Made by a program: the position numbers and the translations under genes | The notes under the pieces: model-generated | The model's database searches: none | What the model was told of the DNA's origin: nothing | What the model saw: only the letters and a program-made list of their open reading frames with translations | DNA from: Chlorogloeopsis fritschii PCC 6912 | GTDB taxonomy: Bacteria; Cyanobacteriota; Cyanobacteriia; Cyanobacteriales; Nostocaceae | Direction: 5' to 3' | DNA: 64,000 bases | Assembly (NCBI RefSeq): GCF_000317285.1 | Contig: NZ_AJLN01000040.1 | Coordinates: 82,331-146,330 of the forward strand | Shown here: one piece after another, positions 1-7,788 of the stretch | Position numbering within the stretch: position 1 is the stretch's first letter | Layout of the letters: the number at the start of each line of letters is the position of its first letter

Positions 1-470
1 TGCTTCGGCACTCAATAGGGTGATCGTTTGTAAAACTTGGGCAGCGGTTTTGTCCCATTGTTTGCGCAATTCGGCATCTGCGGGATCGTCTTTGAGGCTG
101 CGTTTTTGTAAACTGGGATTTTGCTCCCAAAAAATTTGATTTACCAAGCTGACATAAAAGTTTTCATCCACACCCAAGCGTTGGCGGCGCTCTTGTAATT
201 TTTGTTTGCGCGATCGCTCTTGGGGTGAATATTTCGCTAAGGGATCGACGGGTTGCTTGGCTGGGCTAAATGTGGGTGTTGGTTGCGGTGTAGTACCGTT
301 ACCATCATCAGGATTGGATGATATTAAGTTACTTACTCCCCAATAGCTAACGCCAGCAGCACAAGCAAAGAATAACAGCACGAGAATGATTTTTTCTGGT
401 GTCCACCAAGATTTGGAGGAGTTGGGTGCAGGGGGAGATTGAAAGAGGGGGGAGGAGGGAGAAGGGGAGA
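1..470 (-). pseudogene. Out-of-frame transmembrane and C-terminal part of the preceding kinase
   Basis: Read on the minus strand in the frame whose codons start at positions divisible by 3, this stretch is open to the window edge. It gives a Pro/Ser-rich linker, a membrane segment (TPEKIILVLLFFACAAG) and a domain aligning with the C-terminus of the neighbouring kinase: shared RRQ-L, an F/Y-rich stretch, then RSL--D--D-ELRKQW/ALRKEW. It lacks its own start and is in a different frame from the kinase domain, so it is either a pseudogene half or the second half of a frame-switchable gene. It is truncated by the window start. Confidence 0.75.
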
Positions 471-1528
471 GTGGGAGAGTGGGAGAGTGGGAGACGGGGG
501 GAGGGGGAGAAGGGGGAGACAGGGGGAGTTGGAGCAATAGGTGGTGGCGTGAGTGCTTGCAAAACTTGACGGGCACTTTGATAGCGTTCAATCGGAGATG
601 GAGAAAGCATTTTATCCAACACTGCCCCGAAAGCGGGACTTAAGCTAATTTCTCGTCGCCACTGCCAAGTTAGGGTGTGATTATCAATTAATTCTGATGG
701 TTGTTTGCCTGTGAGCAAAACTAATACTGTTGCCGCCAAAGCATACAGATCGCTGTGAGGCTCTACCAATCCTCTTTGCATCTGTTCTGGGGGAGCATAA
801 CCAAACTTGCCCAGTAAAGTTGGTGGTGGCGTTGTTGCATTTACACCAGGTTGATAATACTGGGAAACGACAACTGCCGCTACTTGTTTGACACCACCAA
901 AATCAATTAACACTGGCATACCCCCCGCAGCCCCTCCTTGATAAGGGGCGGTTTGGGGGGGATTACTAAGCATCAAGTTATCTGGAGAAATATCGCGGTG
1001 GATTACTCCTAAAGAATGGATGTATTCTAATACGGGTAAGATTTGCTGTAGTAGTTGGCGTACTTCTGCTTCTGTAAACCGCAAACCCTGTTTTAGACGA
1101 GCATCTAATAAAGAACGATAAGTTTGCCCTTCTACATAATCCTGCACCAAAAATAAGTATTCTTTACCATCTAAACTACTGCGGAATAATTCACGAAAGC
1201 GAGGTATTTGGGGATGTTTTAGTTTGTAGAGAACGGTTGCTTCTCGCTCAAACAGTTCTTCCGCTTTTTGTAAGACGTAGGCACTTTGCACTTGAGGAGA
1301 AAATTCTTTTAAAACACACAACTCTCGGAAGCGGTTGACATCTTCAGCTAAATAAGTGCGTCCAAATCCTCCTTGACCGAGTTGACGTACAATTAAATAG
1401 CGATCGCCTAAAGTTCGTCCCGGTTGAATTTCCTGACTCACCGTTGCATCTAACTTCTCACCGCAATGAAGACAAAAGCGACTACCAGAAGGATTTTCGT
1501 GCCCTTGGGAACAATAAACAGAATTCAT
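347..1528 (-). CDS. Zinc-ribbon Ser/Thr protein kinase, kinase-domain part (frame-broken)
   Basis: The N-terminus has a small zinc ribbon (C6, H10, C19, C22), then a bacterial Hanks-type kinase domain (about 44-330): glycine loop GQGGFGRTYLAED, ATP-binding lysine K74, catalytic D179 in HRDISPDN and D209 in DFGG. The catalytic loop has Ser where canonical kinases have Lys (HRDxK). A proline-rich linker follows, and then this frame reads into 24 unrelated residues and stops. The expected transmembrane segment and C-terminal domain are encoded just downstream in another frame (next entry), so the natural product is probably longer. The break falls in a G/A-rich stretch holding three tandem GTGGGAGA octamers. 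It is a paralogue of the next kinase (1737-3455), same strand. Its substrate is unknown. Confidence 0.85.
   Translation of the reverse strand: MNSVYCSQGHENPSGSRFCLHCGEKLDATVSQEIQPGRTLGDRYLIVRQLGQGGFGRTYLAEDVNRFRELCVLKEFSPQVQSAYVLQKAEELFEREATVLYKLKHPQIPRFRELFRSSLDGKEYLFLVQDYVEGQTYRSLLDARLKQGLRFTEAEVRQLLQQILPVLEYIHSLGVIHRDISPDNLMLSNPPQTAPYQGGAAGGMPVLIDFGGVKQVAAVVVSQYYQPGVNATTPPPTLLGKFGYAPPEQMQRGLVEPHSDLYALAATVLVLLTGKQPSELIDNHTLTWQWRREISLSPAFGAVLDKMLSPSPIERYQSARQVLQALTPPPIAPTPPVSPFSPSPRLPLSHSPTLPFSLLPPLSISPCTQLLQILVDTRKNHSRAVILCLCCWR
471..494. repeat. Tandem octamer (GTGGGAGA)x3 inside the kinase gene
   Basis: Three perfect head-to-tail copies of GTGGGAGA lie in a longer G/A-rich tract (about 431-530) that encodes the Pro/Ser linker. 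Because 8 is not a multiple of 3, each copy gained or lost changes the reading frame. By frame arithmetic, four copies (or one) would join the kinase domain to the transmembrane and C-terminal part. Three copies, as here, leave them disconnected. Confidence 0.85.
921..961. repeat. In-frame palindromic C/G-rich repeat inserted in the kinase domain
   Basis: A CCCCCC...CCTTGATAAGG...GGGGGG imperfect palindrome lies between the catalytic loop and DFG of the first kinase. It encodes about 13 extra residues (PPQTAPYQGGAAGG) that the neighbouring paralogue lacks: there HRDISPDN is followed after 10 residues by LIDFGG. It belongs to the same style of small dispersed repeat as the one disrupting proS, but here it kept the frame. 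Confidence 0.6.
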
Positions 1529-1641
1529 AGTGAATTAGTTAATAGTCATTAGTCAATAGTCATTAGTGATTAGTCGGTTTTTGGTTGTTAATTGTTGTTG
1601 GTTGTTGATTGATGTCCACTAACCGCTAACTACTAACTACT

Positions 1642-1709
1642 GTACGGGCGGGTTTAGAAGATAAATCGTCGGTTTTAACCCAAAGATTATCAACAAAACC
1701 CGCCCCTAC
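1642..1709 (+). repeat. Short terminal-inverted-repeat element, copy 1 of 3
   Basis: About 68 bp bounded by GTACGGGCGGGTTT and AAACCCGCCCCTAC, with an internal GGTTTTAACC palindrome. Near-identical copies occur at 37426-37494 (same orientation) and 50722-50789 (inverted). It carries no coding capacity and looks MITE- or REP-like. It lies between the two kinase genes, surrounded by degenerate TTAGTCA-type heptamers (about 1535-1640). Confidence 0.75.
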
Positions 1710-1736
1710 CAACTACTAACCACTTTCTCTGCTTGT

Positions 1737-3455
1737 TTAATTAGTAGATTCTAGTTTACTAACTTGATCGGCTGCGATCGCATACCAAATTTGACCAAAA
1801 TTCTTTGAATCTGGTTTCTGGTTGCCACGCCGCTGTCCCGGAAATAATCGGTCAAATTTTCGATTTGTTTGTGTATTGAGCTGTTCAATTGTATAGTTCC
1901 CAAATTCTCCGGCTTGCGCTCGTCTTCTCCAAATTTCGTAATCTCTGCTGCTATAGCTGCCTAATTTTCCACGTACTGATGTACTGAGATTAGCTTGTTC
2001 TATTTTGTTCAACAAGTCTTCAGCAGTATTAAACCATTCTTTTCGCAAAGCTTCATCATTAGAATCAGAACTGAGAGAGCGCCCGCCTAGTTCAGGATGT
2101 TTAGTATAAAAAGCGTTATCTACAGTCTGAATAAAAAACCCTTCTGGAATTTGGAGTTGTTGGCGGCGATTGAAAATTTGACTGATGCGGCTTCCTTCTT
2201 GAGAATTTGATGGCTGATTGGGGGAATTGGAACCATCTGGTAATTTTGGCAATTCCGGTAATTTTGGTAGTGAGATGCTAGGAATAGTAATAGATGAGAC
2301 ACCTTTGATCACAGCATTAACTAGCGCCCAAGAGCCGACAAAAGTTATGGCAACTACACTTGTTCCTACCAAACTGATTGCAAAAGGACGCAGCCAGGCA
2401 GGTAAAGGAACCTTTTGGGCGATCGCTTTTGTTTGGTTATGGAATTTACTAGTAATTACTCGGATTTGCTTTCGCCCAGGTGCAACTACCATCGTCCGAA
2501 TTTTGCTGATTTGAGGATTGAGAGTTTTGACAGGAACAGGAGACTGTAAATCTTTCAAAACTTGCTCTGCTGTTTGATAGCGATCGCTTGGTTTATAAGC
2601 GAGCATCTTTTTTAACACTGCTTCCAGGTTGGGACTGGTTTTGATTTCCTTGCCCCACCGCCAAGTGCCCTGATAGGAGTCGTAGAGTTGTTGCGGTTCT
2701 TTACCTGTCAGTAACACAAGCGTAGTTACTGCCAAAGAATACAAATCGCTGCTGGGAAAAGCTTTACCCTGTCGTAATTGCTCTTCTGGAGCGTAACCTT
2801 TCTTACCTAGCAAAGTGCGTATTCCACCTAATTGGGTAAACCAAAAACCCGCAGATGCAGGTAATTGTTTCACACCGCCAAAATCAATGAGCACTGGCAA
2901 ATTATCAGAATGCCGCCAAATCAAATTATCAGGAGAGATATCGCGGTGAACTACATTCTGAGAGTGGATATAAGACAAAACAGGTAAAAGTTTTTGTAGG
3001 AGTGCGATCGCTTCTTCTTCGCTAAAAGTTTGTCCTTGAGCTAGGCGTTGTTCTATTAACTCAAGGTAGTTATCACCCTCTACATAGTCTTGCACCAAAA
3101 AGAAAAAATCCTTACTGCCGATTTGTGCTTGCAGTGAAGCATGAAAGCGAGGAATCTGCGGATGCTTGAGTTTTTTTAGTACACTTGCTTCTCGCTCAAA
3201 TAACTCTTTTGCTTTTTTTAAATCCTGTTGTTCTTCTACTTGAGGAGCAAATTCCTTCAGCACACACTTTTGATGAGATTGTTTGATATCTTCCGCCAAA
3301 TAAGTGCGCCCAAAGCCACCTTGCCCCAATAGCTTAATAATCCGATAGCGGTTGGCGATGGTCTCATCTTGATGAATGGGCAAAGGTTCACCACACTGGG
3401 TGCAAAAGCGGTGACTCCCAGGATTGGCGTGTCTTTTACTACAGTAGACCTGCAT
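1737..3455 (-). CDS. Zinc-ribbon Ser/Thr protein kinase with transmembrane segment
   Basis: A 572-residue intact paralogue of the first kinase. It has a zinc ribbon (C5, H9, C18, C21), a kinase domain (about 35-305) with GQGGFGRTYLAED, K67, catalytic D172 in HRDISPDN and D191 in DFGG, then a basic stretch, one transmembrane helix (about 358-382), a Pro/Ser linker and a roughly 140-residue C-terminal domain presumably outside the membrane. The catalytic-loop Lys is replaced by Ser174, as in its neighbour, so activity should be tested rather than assumed. The family (cyanobacterial '4-Cys' kinases) is known; ligand and substrates are not. It is transcribed toward the first kinase, probably a tandem duplication. 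Confidence 0.9.
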   Translation of the reverse strand: MQVYCSKRHANPGSHRFCTQCGEPLPIHQDETIANRYRIIKLLGQGGFGRTYLAEDIKQSHQKCVLKEFAPQVEEQQDLKKAKELFEREASVLKKLKHPQIPRFHASLQAQIGSKDFFFLVQDYVEGDNYLELIEQRLAQGQTFSEEEAIALLQKLLPVLSYIHSQNVVHRDISPDNLIWRHSDNLPVLIDFGGVKQLPASAGFWFTQLGGIRTLLGKKGYAPEEQLRQGKAFPSSDLYSLAVTTLVLLTGKEPQQLYDSYQGTWRWGKEIKTSPNLEAVLKKMLAYKPSDRYQTAEQVLKDLQSPVPVKTLNPQISKIRTMVVAPGRKQIRVITSKFHNQTKAIAQKVPLPAWLRPFAISLVGTSVVAITFVGSWALVNAVIKGVSSITIPSISLPKLPELPKLPDGSNSPNQPSNSQEGSRISQIFNRRQQLQIPEGFFIQTVDNAFYTKHPELGGRSLSSDSNDEALRKEWFNTAEDLLNKIEQANLSTSVRGKLGSYSSRDYEIWRRRAQAGEFGNYTIEQLNTQTNRKFDRLFPGQRRGNQKPDSKNFGQIWYAIAADQVSKLESTN

Positions 3456-3592
3456 GGTGCTGAAGGAATGATAAAGGATTTTTATAAGTAGCTACAACAA
3501 AGGAAGATGTAATTACAGAAATCTAACTTCACTCTTTTAGTAGAGGAAGTAGGGGAAACTAACTATTAGGGACTAGAGGCTAGGGGCTAGGG

Positions 3593-3728
3593 CGTGTTTT
3601 CAAACTGTTTCGTTTAGCCTCCTAATTTTTTAGATCCCCCTAAGTCCCCCTTTTTAAGGGGGACTTTAAGAAACTCTTAGCCCCCCTTAAAAAGGGGGGT
3701 TGGGGGGATCAAAGAGTTTGAAAACACT
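3593..3728. repeat. MITE-like palindromic element with terminal inverted repeats
   Basis: The ends are inverted copies: GTGTTTTCAAACTGTTT at the left and AAAGAGTTTGAAAACAC at the right. Inside is a second inverted pair, CCCCCTTTTTAAGGGGGA and CCCCCCTTAAAAAGGGGGG, flanked by AGATCCCCC/GGGGGGATC. It has no reading frame. It sits in the 380-bp gap between the kinase and the ligase gene. Confidence 0.75.
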
Positions 3729-3760
3729 CTCTAGGGGTTAGGAATAAAGAAATCTTAATA

Positions 3761-3809
3761 CCCAATCACCAGTACCCAATCCCCAATCCCCAATCACCAA
3801 TCCCCAGTA
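3761..3809. repeat. STRR heptamer array (CCCAATC/ACCAGTA type), 7 units
   Basis: Seven consecutive 7-bp units in perfect register (CCCAATC, ACCAGTA, CCCAATC x3, ACCAATC, CCCAGTA). This matches the short tandemly repeated repetitive sequences known from heterocystous cyanobacteria. It ends 26 bp before the ligase start codon. Confidence 0.85.
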
Positions 3810-3835
3810 CCCTATTTTTACAACCATATAATGTT

Positions 3836-5344
3836 ATGAATACTGAATCACAACAGCAGCGGGCAGTAAGCGCATATACAGCTTTTTTAAACACCCCCTT
3901 AGACACGCTACTACAAGAGCATCTTCACGCTAAAGCGGAATCGGCAGTCTTGTCTTTATTTCATGATGTAGTTACTAGTGTACCTGCATACAAAAATTTC
4001 GTGGCAGAACGTGCGATCAATCCAGACTTGATCCAAACAATCGAGAATTTTCAAACACTGCCGTTGATTACTAAAGAAAATTATTTACTGCGTCATCCGC
4101 TTGCAAACCTGTGTCGCTACGGACAATTAGAAAAGTGTGACATGATTGCGGTTTCCTCTGGTTCGACGGGCAAACCGACATTTTGGCCCCGTTTTTTTAC
4201 AGATGAACTGCAAATTGCCACACGCTTTGAGCAGATATTTCACGACAGTTTTGCTGCTGATACTAGACGAACTCTCGCTGTAATTTGTTTCACTTTAGGA
4301 ACTTGGGTAGGGGGAATGTTTACTACAAATTGCTGTCGCTATCTTGCCAGCAAAGGTTACCCCATTACCGTGATTACTCCAGGCAATAATAAAGAAGAAA
4401 TTTTACGTGTTGTACAGGAACTCGGCACAGCTTTTGATCAAGTTGTCCTGCTAGGATATCCACCATTCCTTAAAGATGTAATTGATACAGGTATAGCTCG
4501 TGGAATTGAATGGCAGCAGTATCAAATTAAATTAGTCATGGCAGGAGAAGTGTTTAGCGAAGAATGGCGAACTCTTGTGGGTGAAAGAGTTGGTTTTCAA
4601 CATCCCTGCTTTGACTGTGCATCACTCTACGGTACGGCAGATGCTGGTGTATTGGGGAATGAGACTCCCTTAAGTATCTGCATTCGCCGTTTTTTAGCAG
4701 CACATCCAGATGCGGCACGTACTTTGTTTGGGGAATCCCGCTTACCAACTCTCGTACAGTACGATCCAATGAGTCGCTTTTTTGAAGTCAAAGAAGGCGC
4801 ATTGCTATTTTCTGGAGATAACGGTATTCCTTTAGTGCGCTACAACATCTTGGATAGCGGCGGGATAATTTCTTACGATGCTATGCTGCAATTTTTAGCT
4901 GAGTGGGGTTTCGAGCCAGTAACGGAATTACAAGCTCATCGTGGCAGAGGTGTTCGGAATTTGCCTTTTGTTTATGTTTTTGGACGCTCTAACTTTACAG
5001 TTTCTTACTTTGGTGCCAATATTTATCCAGAAAATGTCAGCGTGGGATTAGAACAGCCAGAAATTAGAGATTGGGTAACAGGTAAGTTTGTTATGCAGGT
5101 AAAAGAAGATGCAGACAAAAACAAATTTTTATCTGTAGTTGTAGAATTAGCACCAACACAAGAAGGTAGCGAAGAAAAAAGACAAGCTATAGCATCCTCG
5201 ATTTTGAGCCAACTCTTACGCCTCAACAGCGAATTTGCTAACTATGTTCCTCCTGAATATCAGATGCCACAAGTTTCGCTAACCCCAACTGGCGATCCAG
5301 AGTATTTTCCCGTAGGGGTGAAGCATCGTTATACACGTCGGTAA
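3836..5344 (+). CDS. PaaK-like adenylate-forming (CoA ligase family) enzyme
   Basis: A 502-residue protein resembling phenylacetate-CoA ligases and other ANL-superfamily enzymes. The phosphate-binding loop SSGSTGKP is at 107-114 and a YGTADAG motif of the substrate/adenylate site at about 264-270. PaaK-type proteins activate a carboxylic acid as acyl-AMP and transfer it to CoA. The substrate cannot be read from the sequence. It is longer than typical PaaK (about 430 residues). It stands alone, with repeats on both sides; the homogentisate genes lie 1.3 kb downstream, but there is no operon link. Confidence 0.75.
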   Translation: MNTESQQQRAVSAYTAFLNTPLDTLLQEHLHAKAESAVLSLFHDVVTSVPAYKNFVAERAINPDLIQTIENFQTLPLITKENYLLRHPLANLCRYGQLEKCDMIAVSSGSTGKPTFWPRFFTDELQIATRFEQIFHDSFAADTRRTLAVICFTLGTWVGGMFTTNCCRYLASKGYPITVITPGNNKEEILRVVQELGTAFDQVVLLGYPPFLKDVIDTGIARGIEWQQYQIKLVMAGEVFSEEWRTLVGERVGFQHPCFDCASLYGTADAGVLGNETPLSICIRRFLAAHPDAARTLFGESRLPTLVQYDPMSRFFEVKEGALLFSGDNGIPLVRYNILDSGGIISYDAMLQFLAEWGFEPVTELQAHRGRGVRNLPFVYVFGRSNFTVSYFGANIYPENVSVGLEQPEIRDWVTGKFVMQVKEDADKNKFLSVVVELAPTQEGSEEKRQAIASSILSQLLRLNSEFANYVPPEYQMPQVSLTPTGDPEYFPVGVKHRYTRR

Positions 5345-5469
5345 GTAGAAGGCAGAGGGCAGGGGGCAGTAGACACGTAGACGCGTTCGCCGTAAGGCGT
5401 TGCGTTAGCTAGCGGCTTCCAAAGGTAGTGGCGTATCCGTTGGTAGGCAGAAGGCTATATTTACCGTTG

Positions 5470-5879
5470 GTAACGAATGTTTTGATGTTAGCAAGAAACG
5501 TCAAAATGTTTGTTACAAGTGCTTTAATGTTTTCTATGAAGGATTGATCGTGAATAAGAAACGTCAACACGTTTGTTACAAATGATTTAATCTTCTCTAT
5601 GAATGATTTAACGCTAACAAGAAACGTTAACACGTTTGGTACAAATGCTTTAATCTTCTCTATGAATGGGATAACGTTAATAAGAAACGTTAACGCGTTT
5701 GTCACAAATGGGTTAATGTTCTCTATGGATGGGTTAACGTTAATAAGAAACGTTAACGCGTTTATCACAAATGGGTTAATGTTCTCTATGGATGGGTTAA
5801 CGTTAATAAGAAACGTTAACGCGTTTGCCACAAATGGGTTAATGTTCTCTATGAATGGGTTGATATTGGTAACGAAAGC
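5470..5879. repeat. 63-bp minisatellite, about 6.5 units
   Basis: The landmark AAGAAACGT recurs exactly every 63 bp (5493, 5556, 5619, 5682, 5745, 5808). Each recent unit contains a perfect 9-bp inverted repeat, GTTAACGTT/AACGTTAAC with a 7-nt loop (e.g. 5733-5757). Because 63 is 21 codons, frames stay open on both strands (minus 5409-5831, plus 5599-5883) and would give 21-residue repeats. The last units are nearly identical while the first ones are diverged. Confidence 0.9.
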
Positions 5880-5978
5880 TTAGTTTGCAAGTGCGATCGC
5901 TTCGATTGTTTTTGTTTTCTCTTTAACATTTGTTATTTATAAGTGGTAAAGATGAGAAATTATGGAAGCGAACAGGCC

Positions 5979-6227
5979 ATGATTACTAAAGAAGAAATTA
6001 CTATCAAAGTTCCCTTTGAGGTAGCAGAGGCATATCGCAATACCTCTGAAGAAGAACGTGAACAATTGCAACTTAAGATTGCGGCAATTATGCAGTCTCA
6101 ATTTACCACTGATAGACAAGAGGCGATCGCCCGCTTGAGAAACACGATGGATAAAGCTAGCATTGAAGCACAAGAGCGAGGATTAACGCCTGAAATCTTA
6201 GAATCAATTTTGAATGATGACGAATAA
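5979..6227 (+). CDS. Antitoxin-like small protein paired with a PIN toxin remnant
   Basis: About 82 residues from ATG 5979 (an upstream GTG at 5943 and ATG at 5952 are possible). It is charged and mostly helical, opening with ITKEEITIKVPFEVAEAYR and ending acidic. Its stop overlaps by 14 bp the start of a PIN-domain frame, the usual order for type II toxin-antitoxin pairs. Cyanobacterial antitoxins of this look are common, but the exact family is not recognised. It would neutralise the toxin and probably autoregulate. Confidence 0.6.
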   Translation: MITKEEITIKVPFEVAEAYRNTSEEEREQLQLKIAAIMQSQFTTDRQEAIARLRNTMDKASIEAQERGLTPEILESILNDDE

Positions 6228-6462
6228 ACAACGGTTTGTTTTTGATACGAACGTGCTGATTAGTGCATTTTTGTTTAGTCAAAGCAAGCCACGTCAGGCA
6301 TTAGATCAAGCTCAGGATATTGGCGTTCTCATATTCTCCAGTTCTGTCTTTTTAGCTGAAACCGACAGAAGCCCCACGTTTCCAGTTATGTCGTTTACGC
6401 TCGTTAAAACAGAAACCTTACTTACTCGTTGCTGCGGTGATGCGATCGCCCTCTTAACATAA
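6214..6462 (+). pseudogene. Truncated PIN-domain toxin
   Basis: The first 50 or so residues are a clear PIN N-terminus: RFVFDTNVLISAFLF, with the first catalytic Asp in DTN, and a following helix ending SSSVFLAE. The family normally continues for about 80 more residues with further acidic metal ligands. Here the sequence changes to unrelated TDRSPTFPVMSF... and stops at 82 residues. The RNase core is therefore incomplete and the toxin is probably dead, leaving an orphan antitoxin. Confidence 0.65.
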
Positions 6463-6478
6463 ATTTATAATAATAAAT

Positions 6479-6500
6479 CATCCAAGTGGTGGATGTTTTT
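6479..6500 (+). terminator. Rho-independent terminator after the antitoxin/PIN pair
   Basis: CATCCA stem, 5-nt loop, TGGATG stem, followed by TTTTT. It separates the decayed pair from hppD. Confidence 0.65.
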
Positions 6501-6670
6501 ATACATATATTTCTCTCTTAAGGGGATTACACTTTATTGATTGGCAAAGGCAGTTTAGAGAAGGGGTGTTCGTTCCAGAGTTTTGTTGTTAACGGGATGA
6601 AAGACCTGTAACCGACTGCGTTTAAGCTTTCCAAATTGCCTTGGAGAAGCTTTTTAAAGGAGGAATATAT

Positions 6671-7774
6671 ATGAGTGATTTTTGCCCAATCAAGCGATTT
6701 GACCACCTAGAATTTTATGTTGGGAATGCTAAACAGGCAGCGCTCTTTTATTCTCAGTGTTTCGGATTTACTAACACAGCTTATCGAGGGTTAGAAACGG
6801 GTAGCCGCGAAATAGCATCCTATGTGATGCAGCAAGGCAATATCCAATTTGTTTTGAGCACAGGGTTGACTCCAGAGCATCCCATCTCCAAAAGTGTCCT
6901 TAAGCACGGCGACGGAATAGCCGTTGTTGCTCTAGAAGTACCAGATGCGGTTAGTGCTTATAAAGAGACAACTAAACGAGGTGCTACAGGTGCTATTGCT
7001 CCCACAGAAGAAGAAGATGCTTATGGGATATTGCGTTACTCTGCCATTCACGCCTATGGTGACGTTTTAATTAAGTTTGTAGAACGGAGTGATTATACAG
7101 GTGTATTTGCTCCTGGTTTTCACGCCCAAAGTAAGGCGCATCTCAAGAGTAATGGTGTGGGACTAAATACCATTGACCATATAGTTGCTAATGTAGAACT
7201 AGGTGCGATGGAGCGATGGGTACAGTTTTTTGCCGAAACAATGGGCTTTAGTCTTTTGGTGCATTTTGACGATAAAACCATCTCTACAGAATACTCTGCC
7301 TTAATGTCGAAGGTGATGCAAGATGGCACAGGTAAAATCAAATTACCAATTAACGAACCTGCTCAAGGCAAACATAAATCCCAGATAGAAGAGTACCTTG
7401 AACATAATTATGGCCCTGGTGTTCAACACGTAGCTTTGGCAAGCGAGAACATAATTGAGACAGTGACTCGTATGAAGGCAGCAGGTGTTGAGTTTCTGAG
7501 CGCCCCACAAACATATTATGAAGACTTAGAGGAGCGAGTAGGAAAAATTGATGAACCTATAGACAAACTAGCAGAATTAGGAATATTAGTAGATAGAGAT
7601 CAAGACGGATATTTACTTCAAATTTTCACTCAACCCGTGCAGGATAGACCAACGCTGTTCTTTGAAGTAATTGAACGGCATGGAGCGCGGGGTTTTGGTG
7701 AAGGAAATTTCAAAGCTTTGTTTGAAGCTATTGAACGCGAACAGGCACGTCGGGGAAATCTTGTCACCGTTTAG
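6671..7774 (+). CDS. hppD: 4-Hydroxyphenylpyruvate dioxygenase
   Basis: Converts 4-hydroxyphenylpyruvate to homogentisate in tyrosine catabolism and tocopherol precursor supply. At 367 residues it has two vicinal-oxygen-chelate halves. The iron ligands are visible as H170 (IDHIV), H253 (VQHVAL) and E332 (FFEVIER), followed by the conserved FGEGNFKALFEAIE C-terminus. The start is ATG 6671 because AAGGAGGA lies 6 bp upstream (6657-6664); an in-frame upstream ATG at 6641 has no such signal. hmgA follows after 14 bp, so the two are cotranscribed. Confidence 0.95.
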   Translation: MSDFCPIKRFDHLEFYVGNAKQAALFYSQCFGFTNTAYRGLETGSREIASYVMQQGNIQFVLSTGLTPEHPISKSVLKHGDGIAVVALEVPDAVSAYKETTKRGATGAIAPTEEEDAYGILRYSAIHAYGDVLIKFVERSDYTGVFAPGFHAQSKAHLKSNGVGLNTIDHIVANVELGAMERWVQFFAETMGFSLLVHFDDKTISTEYSALMSKVMQDGTGKIKLPINEPAQGKHKSQIEEYLEHNYGPGVQHVALASENIIETVTRMKAAGVEFLSAPQTYYEDLEERVGKIDEPIDKLAELGILVDRDQDGYLLQIFTQPVQDRPTLFFEVIERHGARGFGEGNFKALFEAIEREQARRGNLVTV

Positions 7775-7788
7775 AAACGGGGCGAATT

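Noticed and set aside
2218..2514. 98-codon plus-strand frame inside the second kinase
   Set aside because: Antisense to a well-supported kinase gene; judged a shadow.
5409..5831. 140-codon minus-strand repeat protein from the 63-bp array
   Set aside because: Open only because the unit is 63 bp; both strands are open and no clear start signal exists. Kept as a repeat finding, not as a CDS.
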